DNA of 9,452 nt from an uncultured Chlamydiae bacterium (lineage in GTDB: Bacteria > Chlamydiota > Chlamydiia > Chlamydiales > Rhabdochlamydiaceae): positions 1-9,452 of the forward strand of contig CAMFJP010000044.1 in NCBI GenBank assembly GCA_945957075.1, read 5' to 3'. The first letter of the stretch is position 1, and every line of letters starts with the position of its first letter. The notes below the pieces were generated by a model that saw only the letters and a list, made by a program, of their open reading frames with translations, made no database searches and was not told where the DNA came from. A program made the position numbers and the translations under genes. Below are positions 1 through 5,350 of this stretch, one piece after another.

Positions 1-79
1 AAAAATAGGAGCTTTCACGCGGTCCACGGGCTTAAAAAACCCAAAGTTCAGGTTATTATTATTTAATTGTGAAATGCTG

Positions 80-110
80 CTCAGTTGGTGCCACTGCGTA
101 ACATGAGTGA
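80..110. repeat. Extragenic hairpin repeat, copy A (TAACATGAGT core)
   Basis: TGCGTAACATGAGTGA occurs at 95-110, and the same core recurs three more times in the gap 1566-1918. The left side, CTCAGTT at 80-86, pairs with AACATGAG at 100-107 with one bulged base, so this copy can form an imperfect hairpin. It lies just downstream of the CsaA-like gene, where a transcript end would be expected. No T-run follows on the minus strand, so it is not a classical Rho-independent terminator. Apart from this copy, I see nothing convincing in 1-115. Confidence 0.6.
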
Positions 111-115
111 GGTTG

Positions 116-472
116 TTAGAAAACTTTTCCTCCAATTTTTGCCTGAGCGGAAGGAGTAATGAATGTTGCTTCACCGCTGTCAGCCTTTGGATATTGTACA
201 CCCAGAATTAAAGCGTCGGAAATTACATCTCCAATTTGCCTTGGAGAGAAGTTTAAAACTCCCAGTACAAGCTTGTCTTTCATCTCTTCAGGAGAATGGT
301 GAGTAAATCGTCCGACGCTTGTTTTTATTCCGTACTTTCCAAAGTCAATTTTCATTTTATAGGCTTTCTTTGGAGCTGTAGGTTCAATTTCTACGCTTAT
401 GACGCGCCCTAAGCGAATTTCAAGTTTATCAAAAGTTTCTTCTTTTGAGACGATTGGTTTTTCATCGGACAT
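116..472 (-). CDS. csaA: CsaA-like tRNA-binding-domain protein
   Basis: This is a 118-residue, single-domain protein of the EMAP/tRNA-binding OB-fold family. It most resembles CsaA, a small dimeric cytoplasmic protein (about 110 aa) proposed to act as a secretion-related chaperone and able to bind tRNA. Visible family features are FDKLEIRLGRV near residues 14-24, IDFGKYGIKTSVGRFT in the middle, and the signature LGVLNFSPRQIGDVISDALILGV near residues 70-92, which matches the family pattern N-F-P-P-R-x-I-x-x-x-x-S-x-x-L-x-L-G. Length and ends fit a complete protein. The ATG start is set by a strong AAAGGAG ribosome site 5 nt upstream, which overlaps the stop codon of the regulator gene 10 nt before it, so translation is probably coupled. 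The E. coli YgjH type is an alternative family, but the NFSPR motif favours CsaA. The family call is firm; the biological role in this organism is inferred. Confidence 0.85.
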   Translation of the reverse strand: MSDEKPIVSKEETFDKLEIRLGRVISVEIEPTAPKKAYKMKIDFGKYGIKTSVGRFTHHSPEEMKDKLVLGVLNFSPRQIGDVISDALILGVQYPKADSGEATFITPSAQAKIGGKVF

Positions 473-476
473 AAAA

Positions 477-484
477 TCTCCTTT
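477..484 (-). promoter_or_regulatory. Strong Shine-Dalgarno of the CsaA-like gene
   Basis: AAAGGAGA on the minus strand ends 4-5 nt before the ATG at 472. It overlaps the TAA stop (485-483) of the upstream MarR-GNAT gene. The layout supports the chosen start and translational coupling within a two-gene operon. Confidence 0.75.
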
Positions 485-1505
485 ATAAGTTGTCTATTCT
501 GCGGTACATGGTATACCCATCTTGAAAGCTTCCATCTGTGTTTTGAATGGCACTAGGGATTGTTCCTATGATCTCAAAACCAAGTTTTTTATATAGTTTG
601 ATTGCGACAGTATTTTCACTCAGAACCATGTTAAATTGCATAGCTAGAAAGTTAAGGTTTTTGGCTATGTGTAAAGATGCTTTAACTAGTAAAGTTCCGA
701 TTCCAAGGTTTCTATGGGAGCTTTTAATCATGTATGCGGCATTGGCAATGTGTCCCGATCTTCCTGAATAATTAGATTTAAGGTAAAAGCAGCCAACTAC
801 TTCGCCTTTAATAGATCGACATACGTAAATTTGTGATGTTGGAGCAAAAAACCGGGTTTGAAATTCTTCCGCGGAACTATTTTCGTAGGGGAATTTGCAT
901 CCTGAGTCAACAACTTCTTTGAAAATTGCAAACAACGCTTTTTTGTCCTCTGATGAGCATGTGTCAACAGTGTATCCAAGTTGAAGGAGTTTTTTCTGTA
1001 GGCCTTCTGCGCTATCTATGTTGTCGATGCTTTTTGTTAATGGAGTCGGGGTTGAGTGTTGTAAACGGGAATTTTTTAATCCTTTTGCATAAAGGGCGAT
1101 TCCCTGGCACGCAATCTCAATTTCTTCGAAGCTAAGTGTTTGAAGAGCATTTTTAGTCTGATTAAATGCGATTGGCTCGAATGCAGAAAGGGTGTGCTTT
1201 CCTAATTCTGTAAATTGCAGAAAGCGTTTTCTCTTATCTTGTTGATCGGTTGTGCAGGTAATAAAACCTTTTTTTATAGCCTTAGCGACTAGCCTGCTCA
1301 CTGTCGATTTATCTAAGATAAGTCGTTCGGCGATGTCCTTTGCGGTCAGAGGCTCTTTGGAAGAAGCTAATTCTATAAGAAGGTGCCTTTCAGCTAAGGT
1401 AACCCCGATTTCAAAATATGCATCATTAAGAAGTCCAAGTTCCCTGACTATGGACCTAGCGTTTTGTCTAAGTAAATTTATGCTTTGATCTGAAAGATAT
1501 GTCAT
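483..1505 (-). CDS. MarR-family regulator fused to GNAT N-acetyltransferase
   Basis: From the ATG at 1505 this is a 340-residue two-domain protein. The N-terminal half is a MarR-type winged helix: the HTH lies at about residues 52-80 (LTAKDIAERLILDKSTVSRL region) and the wing at about 87-94 (DQQDKRKR). The C-terminal half, about 170-340, is a GNAT acetyltransferase with the acetyl-CoA loop HRNLGIG at about 264-270 and the downstream N-x-x-A-I-x-L-Y-x-K-x-G-F signature. Such MarR-GNAT fusions are a known architecture. They are thought to bind DNA and acetylate a small molecule or protein; the substrate here is unknown. The frame is also open to a TTG at 1565 (360 aa), but that TTG lies inside the likely -35 element and has no ribosome site, and known fusions begin close to the LRxxxRxxVRELG segment seen just after the ATG. 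No clear Shine-Dalgarno precedes the ATG either, so the start is probable, not certain. The gene is co-transcribed with the CsaA-like gene. Confidence 0.88.
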   Translation of the reverse strand: MTYLSDQSINLLRQNARSIVRELGLLNDAYFEIGVTLAERHLLIELASSKEPLTAKDIAERLILDKSTVSRLVAKAIKKGFITCTTDQQDKRKRFLQFTELGKHTLSAFEPIAFNQTKNALQTLSFEEIEIACQGIALYAKGLKNSRLQHSTPTPLTKSIDNIDSAEGLQKKLLQLGYTVDTCSSEDKKALFAIFKEVVDSGCKFPYENSSAEEFQTRFFAPTSQIYVCRSIKGEVVGCFYLKSNYSGRSGHIANAAYMIKSSHRNLGIGTLLVKASLHIAKNLNFLAMQFNMVLSENTVAIKLYKKLGFEIIGTIPSAIQNTDGSFQDGYTMYRRIDNL

Positions 1506-1521
1506 TTTTAAGGCATATTGG

Positions 1522-1534
1522 TTGTATAATGCAA
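1522..1534. promoter_or_regulatory. Candidate MarR operator
   Basis: TTGTATAATGCAA (plus strand) is a 13-bp palindrome with a single mismatched pair. It spans the predicted transcription start of the MarR-GNAT gene, about 17 bp before its ATG. MarR-family proteins usually bind short palindromes of this size at their own promoters, so autorepression is plausible. This rests on position and symmetry only. Confidence 0.4.
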
Positions 1535-1536
1535 CT

Positions 1537-1565
1537 ATTGTATCGACATGAAAATTTTTAAGCAA
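1537..1565 (-). promoter_or_regulatory. Sigma70-type promoter for the MarR-GNAT/CsaA operon
   Basis: On the minus strand, TTGCTT (1565-1560) and TACAAT (1542-1537) are separated by exactly 17 bp. The -10 matches the consensus at 5 of 6 positions and the -35 at 3 of 6. The expected start of transcription near 1530 leaves a leader of about 25 nt before the ATG at 1505 and falls inside the palindrome at 1522-1534. Confidence 0.5.
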
Positions 1566-1599
1566 GAAATTTTGGTTTAAGCGGGTCCAATAGATTCAA

Positions 1600-1658
1600 T
1601 TAATTCACTCATGTTACGTAGCCGCTGGCTCTGCCGCATAACATGAGTGGGTAATTAA
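1600..1658. repeat. Extragenic hairpin repeat, copies B and C in inverted pair
   Basis: CACTCATGTTA at 1606-1616 is the exact reverse complement of TAACATGAGTG at 1639-1649. Outside these arms TTAATT (1600-1605) pairs with AATTAA (1653-1658) past a 3-nt bulge. The result is a 17-bp interrupted stem around a 22-nt GC-rich loop containing two GCCGC units. Both arms carry the same 10-nt core found at 99-108 and 1830-1839, so this is a full palindromic unit of the dispersed repeat. Confidence 0.75.
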
Positions 1659-1665
1659 ATATTTT

Positions 1666-1680
1666 GCGCGCAAGGCGCGC
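1666..1680. repeat. GCGCGC-AAG-GCGCGC palindrome
   Basis: Two self-complementary GCGCGC blocks (1666-1671 and 1675-1680) flank a 3-nt AAG spacer in an otherwise AT-rich gap, immediately beside the B/C hairpin. TTGCGCGCAA at 1664-1673 is itself a perfect 10-bp palindrome. It may be a tight stem-loop or a protein-binding site; its function is unknown. Confidence 0.5.
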
Positions 1681-1803
1681 CTCTGCGTGCTCCTAAGTAA
1701 CTTATCCGCATGTTACATGGGGATATTGGAAGGAAAAGTAGGAAGATCTAGAACAAAAATGCCTCCGCTTCCCCTACCTCTGTGGTGAAATATTTTAATT
1801 TGA

Positions 1804-1840
1804 GTTATGCCGCCGCGTTAGCGGCTGCGTAACATGAGTT
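1804..1840. repeat. Extragenic hairpin repeat, copy D
   Basis: GTTATGC (1804-1810) pairs with GCGTAAC (1827-1833), with one T-G pair. Inside it GCCGC (1812-1816) pairs with GCGGC (1821-1825) around a GTTA loop. That makes a 12-bp stem with a single C/T mismatch. The right arm continues as TGCGTAACATGAGTTA, the same unit as copy A. It lies about 80 bp beyond the stop of the minus-strand secretin gene and could end or stabilise that transcript, but only AT-rich sequence without a T-run follows. Confidence 0.7.
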
Positions 1841-1900
1841 ATTTGTACTTTATCTTGTATGCTTTGAAAAATGTGAGGACTATGTAGCTCTATAGGGCAA

Positions 1901-1914
1901 TTACGCAACTGAGC
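1901..1914. repeat. Possible degenerate, deleted repeat copy
   Basis: Read on the minus strand this is GCTCAGTTGCGTAA. It equals the two flanks of copy A (GCTCAGTT and GCGTAA, at 79-86 and 96-101) joined after loss of the 9 bases between them. The match is short and could be chance. Confidence 0.3.
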
Positions 1915-1918
1915 TTGC

Positions 1919-3400
1919 TCAGGGCGTGTCAATGCGTGTAGAAGGGAGGGGCTTCATGTCTAAAAGTGCCTCCTGAGTATCTGTAATGCGTTGGTATTCA
2001 GGGGTTGTGCGTATAATATGGGGGCGAACAAAAATCATGACGTAGCGCTTTTCGTCTTTTTTATGCGTTGTGCTAAACAGTGCTCCCAAAATAGGGATGC
2101 TGCCAAGGCAGGGGATTCCCGATTTAAAATAGGTGTGATTGGAGCGCATCATGCCACTTAAGACAAGAAAGTGTTTGTCTGGGACATGTACATGTGTTGC
2201 CATATTTGTTTTTGTTGTGCGAATGCCAGAGACTGTGTTTGCAGAAAGGGCAGTGTCACCGAGCGCTTGGCTGATTTCTTCGTCTAAAGAGAGGGTGACA
2301 ACATCCCCTTCACCTAAAGTTGGGGTGATGCTAAGACTGACTCCAATGTCTCTGTATTCGATGTTTGCAGTTGTTTGCTGGCTTTGGCCGACTGTTTGTA
2401 CAATAGAGCCTGTGAAGGGAAGGTTATCTCCAACAAAAATTTTTGAGTTTTTATTGTCTTGGGTGACGATTTTTTGATTTAACACGATGGTGCTATCGCC
2501 ATCTGTTTGCAAGGCTGAGGCTAGAGCGCCAAGAGATAAATATGTTTTTCCTTTGTGTAAAACAACATCTCCGATAATTCCCATATCAAAGCCGCATCCG
2601 ATAGGGATTTGGCAAAGGCCAATTGGGGGGATGCCAGGTCCTATCGATTGTACGGCCTCTGCGAATCTGGAGGGGCCAAACGACGATTTAGGGAAATTGC
2701 CCATGCCTCCACCAACATGTCCGTCGTGCACACCGCCAATTGTCCATTGGAGGCCAAAGTCCATGCTTTTGCGGACATCGGTTTCTACCACAAGAATTTC
2801 AATAAATACCTGTTTTAAAGGCTGATCAAGATCTTCAACGAGTTTTGCAACCCGAGTTAGCGTTTCCTTGTCTCCAGAACATAGGAGGGAATTTGTGGCT
2901 TTAACCCACTGCATTGATTCAACAGCGCTTAAAAACTTCGCTGGAACCTCTCCTTGAGCTTTAAGATTTGCTGCAATTTTTTTAACAGCATCTTCGATTT
3001 CACTACCTTGTTGATATTGGAGTTTGTGAACCAGAAATTCTAGGTTCTTCTCGTTCATCCAGGTGTTGCCCTCTATTGAAGAGGTTTTGTGAATGACATG
3101 GTAGTCGCCCTCGTCTGCAACATGAAAGCCGCGTACTTTAAGAATTTGGATAAGGGCATGTGTGATTTTATCTTCGGTAACCGTCTTTCCTGTAGAAAAA
3201 CTAATATTAAATTGGAGGTCTTGATGATCAAAGATAAAATTGGTTCCTGAGACTTTGCTGACAAAGCGAACAAATTCGTGAGCTGGGATGTCTTGGAAGT
3301 TAACGCAGATTCCTTTTTCTAGTCCTTCCTCTATAGGGTTAGGATTGGCAAAAGATGCATTAAAATAAATTATTAATATTAAAAATAATTTTTTATTCAC
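1919..3400 (-). CDS. Outer-membrane secretin (GspD/PilQ/SctC superfamily), compact form
   Basis: This 493-residue protein starts with a signal peptide (hydrophobic core to about residue 16, likely cleavage after ASFA at 18). An N0-like domain (about 30-105) and one further periplasmic N-domain (about 118-192) follow. The C-terminal secretin domain (about 195-465) is recognised by QVFIEILVVETDVRKSMDFG, the GDNLPF segment, DIGVSLSITPTL, the gate-region motif SGIPCLGSIPILGALF (427-442) and the closing IFVRPHII. Secretins form multimeric outer-membrane channels for type II or III secretion or type IV pili. At under 500 residues it is shorter than usual GspD or SctC proteins (about 600-900), with fewer N-domains. 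No inner-membrane or ATPase partner is in the window, so the system it serves cannot be named. The start is GTG with no clear ribosome site; no good alternative exists before the signal peptide. It is divergent from the 143-aa gene. Confidence 0.88.
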   Translation of the reverse strand: MNKKLFLILIIYFNASFANPNPIEEGLEKGICVNFQDIPAHEFVRFVSKVSGTNFIFDHQDLQFNISFSTGKTVTEDKITHALIQILKVRGFHVADEGDYHVIHKTSSIEGNTWMNEKNLEFLVHKLQYQQGSEIEDAVKKIAANLKAQGEVPAKFLSAVESMQWVKATNSLLCSGDKETLTRVAKLVEDLDQPLKQVFIEILVVETDVRKSMDFGLQWTIGGVHDGHVGGGMGNFPKSSFGPSRFAEAVQSIGPGIPPIGLCQIPIGCGFDMGIIGDVVLHKGKTYLSLGALASALQTDGDSTIVLNQKIVTQDNKNSKIFVGDNLPFTGSIVQTVGQSQQTTANIEYRDIGVSLSITPTLGEGDVVTLSLDEEISQALGDTALSANTVSGIRTTKTNMATHVHVPDKHFLVLSGMMRSNHTYFKSGIPCLGSIPILGALFSTTHKKDEKRYVMIFVRPHIIRTTPEYQRITDTQEALLDMKPLPSTRIDTP

Positions 3401-3419
3401 TTAGCTACTTAAATGTGCA

Positions 3420-3449
3420 ATTAAAACGTCGGATCAATTATCCTATCAA
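3420..3449 (-). promoter_or_regulatory. Candidate sigma70-type promoter for the secretin gene
   Basis: On the minus strand TTGATA (3449-3444) and TTTAAT (3425-3420) lie 18 bp apart, each matching the consensus at 5 of 6 positions. The predicted transcript would begin near 3413, leaving a leader of about 13 nt before the GTG start at 3400. That is short and fits the absence of a clear ribosome site. Confidence 0.4.
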
Positions 3450-3483
3450 ACGATTATGAATTTTTGACAGAAGATTTTGTTAA

Positions 3484-3487
3484 AAGG
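3484..3487 (+). promoter_or_regulatory. Ribosome site deciding the ATG start at 3494
   Basis: AAGG (within AAAAGG) ends 6 nt before the ATG at 3494. The longer reading from a TTG at 3464 has no such site, so the ATG is preferred. Confidence 0.55.
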
Positions 3488-3493
3488 TTGTTT

Positions 3494-3925
3494 ATGGAAT
3501 CTATAACTATTGACAGGTTGCCAGCACGAATACATGAGCGCTATGCGCAAGATCAACAGTATGTAGATGCAGCTTACCATACCGAACCATCGCAGGTTGC
3601 CCCTCATGCAGAAGGAATGGCAGGATTTTTTCCGATTTATGCCTCGCAATTAGATGCTCTTTTTCATAAAGAGCCTACATACATTCCTTGGGCCTTTTTT
3701 TCTCCGCCTCCTTTTTTTCGCCTAAAGCGCAAAAAGCATTTTGCGGGTACGTTGATTGCAGGGATGGGGATACATCCCGAAATTTTGGATATAGAAACGG
3801 ATGCCTTTAGTATCCATGCAGAAAAACAACGGCTTGCTTTATTTGCTCTTTTTGAAGAAATGGATCGGATTAATAAAATGCTACATCAGATTGAAGGGGA
3901 AAAAATGCGTTACCAGAAGGGGTAG
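3494..3925 (+). CDS. Hypothetical protein, 143 aa, first gene before kdsA
   Basis: I do not recognise this protein. From the ATG at 3494 it has 143 residues, no signal peptide and no clear membrane segment. The central part is aromatic- and proline-rich (IPWAFFSPPPFFRLKRKKHF) and ends in a basic patch. A GTLIAGMGIHPEILDIETDAF stretch follows, then a charged helix (HAEKQRLALFALFEEMDRINKMLHQIEGEK) that could form a short coiled coil and mediate self-association or partner binding. The frame is open from a TTG at 3464, but AAAAGG before the ATG favours the shorter form. It is divergent from the secretin gene and lies 40 nt upstream of kdsA on the same strand, so it may be co-transcribed with the LPS genes. 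A small uncharacterised gene also sits beside kdsA in Chlamydia, but I cannot claim homology from sequence alone. Confidence 0.7.
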   Translation: MESITIDRLPARIHERYAQDQQYVDAAYHTEPSQVAPHAEGMAGFFPIYASQLDALFHKEPTYIPWAFFSPPPFFRLKRKKHFAGTLIAGMGIHPEILDIETDAFSIHAEKQRLALFALFEEMDRINKMLHQIEGEKMRYQKG

Positions 3926-3965
3926 GTCTCTTGTATAAAACCAAAATAAAGGGCATTATAGATCC

Positions 3966-4787
3966 ATGAAGTGTGTAAAAATAAAAGATTTTTTTATAGG
4001 GGATGGCCACCCTCTTGTGCTGATCTCAGGTCCCTGTGTGATAGAGAGCGAAGATTCCGCTTTGGAAACAGCTGGTAGGTTAAAAGAGATTTGTGCCAAG
4101 GTTGGGATTCCTTTGATCTATAAATCAAGCTACGACAAGGCAAATCGTTCCTCCTATAATTCCTTTCGGGGTCCAGGTATTGAAAAAGGACTTGCGATTT
4201 TAGAAAAAGTAAAAAAGACATTAAACCTTCCTGTCCTAACCGATGTACACACTCCCGAAGAGGCCACAATTGCAGCGCATGTTTGCGACATGATTCAGAT
4301 CCCTGCATTTTTATGCAGACAGACGGATCTTGTTGTGGCCGCTGCAGCAACTGGATGTCCTATTAACGTAAAAAAAGGGCAGTTTATGGCTCCCTGGGAC
4401 ATGCGTAATGTTGTCGATAAAATTTGTTCTGCAGGTAATGAGAACATTTTGCTAACCGATAGAGGTACCTCTTTTGGTTATAACAATTTGGTGTGTGATA
4501 TGCGCGCAATTGAGATCATGCGCGAATGCGGGTTTCCTACCTGTTTTGACGCTTCTCATGCCGTGCAGCTGCCAGGGGGTCTTGGGACAACCTCTGGGGG
4601 AGATCGCCGCTATATTCCTTGTTTGTCTAAGGCAGCTGTTGCAGCTGGTGCAAACTGCCTTTTTATAGAGAGCCATTTAAATCCAGAGGTTGCTAAAAGC
4701 GATAGAGAAACGGTGTTCCCAGTAGATCGCCTTGAGGCTCTTTTAAAACAGGTCCAACAGATTCATTTGGTATGTTCAGAAAAATAA
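3966..4787 (+). CDS. kdsA: 3-deoxy-8-phosphooctulonate synthase (Kdo-8-P synthase)
   Basis: KdsA is a cytoplasmic TIM-barrel enzyme that joins phosphoenolpyruvate and arabinose 5-phosphate to make Kdo-8-phosphate, precursor of the first LPS core sugar. The 273-residue protein has every hallmark: SGPCVIES (21-28), FKSS/DKANRSS-type segment YKSSYDKANRSS (52-63), SFRGPG (66-71), LTDVHTPEEA (91-100), QIPAFLCRQTD (111-121), NVKKGQF (134-140), APWD (142-145), RGTSFGYNNL (166-175) and QLPGGLG (201-207). Cys24, His198, Glu235 and Asp246 have exactly the spacing of the four metal ligands in Aquifex KdsA (11, 185, 222, 233), so it belongs to the metal-dependent type; the E. coli type has Asn in place of the Cys. 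Only a distant AAAGGG (about 12 nt before the ATG) could serve as ribosome site. Its last 16 bases overlap the lptC-like start, marking an operon with LPS export genes. Confidence 0.98.
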   Translation: MKCVKIKDFFIGDGHPLVLISGPCVIESEDSALETAGRLKEICAKVGIPLIYKSSYDKANRSSYNSFRGPGIEKGLAILEKVKKTLNLPVLTDVHTPEEATIAAHVCDMIQIPAFLCRQTDLVVAAAATGCPINVKKGQFMAPWDMRNVVDKICSAGNENILLTDRGTSFGYNNLVCDMRAIEIMRECGFPTCFDASHAVQLPGGLGTTSGGDRRYIPCLSKAAVAAGANCLFIESHLNPEVAKSDRETVFPVDRLEALLKQVQQIHLVCSEK

Positions 4788-5350
4788 CCTGTTGTGTGTT
4801 TTGTGTTTTTTGTATCGCAGCCTTTTTTTCTTTATGCGTTTTGTTTATTCCAAAACATCGAGATATTGCTGCTTGTTTGCGTGTAAAGGCCGCAAAAAAG
4901 GCCCCTTCTGTGCTTAGCTCTTCTACGCATCAACACCGCAGGGGCGTGCGTAAAGAGCTTTGGCTTGTGGATGCCGAAGGAAATAGATTGCACCATAAAG
5001 TCTACAGCACATCTTCTGTTTTAATGCTTGAGCCTAAGGGGCCTCGTATTGAGCTAATGGAAAAACTACAGGGTGTTGAGTGCTTGATCCAAGATAGGGC
5101 TAATTCTTCTGCCGAGCTGCGTCTGCTGCGTGCAGATGAGGGACTATATTCCTATAGAGACCTGTCGTTTTTAGCGCATAGCGTTGCAGTCTCTTTATTT
5201 CGCTTGCCAGAAGGAGAAATCCCTGAAAACATTGACGTTCTTTCTCCATTTTTACAAGGAATTGCGCAGGATGTGCGCTTTTCTGTTTCCTCTGAAGGCC
5301 CGCAGTTTTCGGCGCAGAGGTTTAAAGCTTCTATGGTTTCAAGGTCATGA
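4772..5350 (+). CDS. lptC: LptC-like membrane-anchored LPS export protein
   Basis: This 192-residue protein has one N-terminal membrane segment (about residues 6-26, Cys/Phe-rich), a basic linker and a beta-rich domain (about 60-190). The length and layout match LptC, the inner-membrane-anchored periplasmic protein that takes LPS from the LptBFG transporter and passes it to LptA. Sequence similarity to LptC is weak by eye, so the call leans on size, topology and position between kdsA and an LptA-like/LptB pair. The ATG lies inside the 3' end of kdsA (16-nt overlap) without a strong ribosome site, and the TGA stop overlaps the next ATG (ATGA), so the three genes are probably translationally coupled. 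The C-terminus may be cut short: the next frame continues similar beta-rich sequence, and the two ORFs could be one interrupted or recoded gene. Confidence 0.65.
   Translation: MFRKITCCVFCVFCIAAFFSLCVLFIPKHRDIAACLRVKAAKKAPSVLSSSTHQHRRGVRKELWLVDAEGNRLHHKVYSTSSVLMLEPKGPRIELMEKLQGVECLIQDRANSSAELRLLRADEGLYSYRDLSFLAHSVAVSLFRLPEGEIPENIDVLSPFLQGIAQDVRFSVSSEGPQFSAQRFKASMVSRS

Larger units (their letters stand above)
1566..1918. other. Gene-free gap filled with hairpin repeats
   Basis: No convincing coding region or RNA gene is visible on either strand between the 3' end of the secretin gene and the promoter of the MarR-GNAT gene. The stretch holds a large inverted repeat (1600-1658), a GCGCGC palindrome pair (1666-1680), a further stem-loop repeat (1804-1840) and a possible degenerate copy (1901-1914). 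The part 1681-1800 contains only a weak GTAAC/GTTAC inverted pair at 1697-1716. Whether any of these act as terminators for the minus-strand secretin transcript cannot be told; no T-run of the classical kind follows them. Confidence 0.6.

Noticed and set aside
29..43. GGGCTTAAAAAACCC as a terminator near the left edge.
   Set aside because: The stem is 3 bp plus a mismatch and no T-run follows on either strand.
1..66. Plus-strand frame open from the window edge to a TAA at 64-66, possibly the tail of an upstream gene (ending PKVQVIII).
   Set aside because: Only 21 codons are visible, and another plus frame is open for even longer by chance, so a gene end cannot be supported.
926..1488. Plus-strand open frames opposite the MarR-GNAT gene, and similar ones opposite the secretin, kdsA and lptB genes.
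   Set aside because: They lie wholly inside well-supported genes, lack ribosome sites and family features, and are antisense shadows.
1738..1777. GTAGGAAG ... CTTCCCCTAC imperfect hairpin in the gap.
   Set aside because: Short arms with a 2-nt bulge, a 22-nt loop and no T-run; this is within chance expectation.
3464..3469. Perfect TTGACA -35 hexamer on the plus strand before the 143-aa gene.
   Set aside because: No acceptable -10 lies 16-18 bp downstream, and the expected start would fall beyond the ATG at 3494.
3464..3493. TTG start adding 10 residues to the 143-aa protein.
   Set aside because: It has no ribosome site, whereas the ATG at 3494 has AAAAGG at good spacing.
5318..5326. AGGTTTAAA as a programmed -1 slippery site between the lptC-like and lptA-like ORFs.
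   Set aside because: In the lptC frame the codons are AGG TTT AAA, which does not fit the X XXY YYZ heptamer. ATGA reinitiation or an ordinary frameshift is equally likely.
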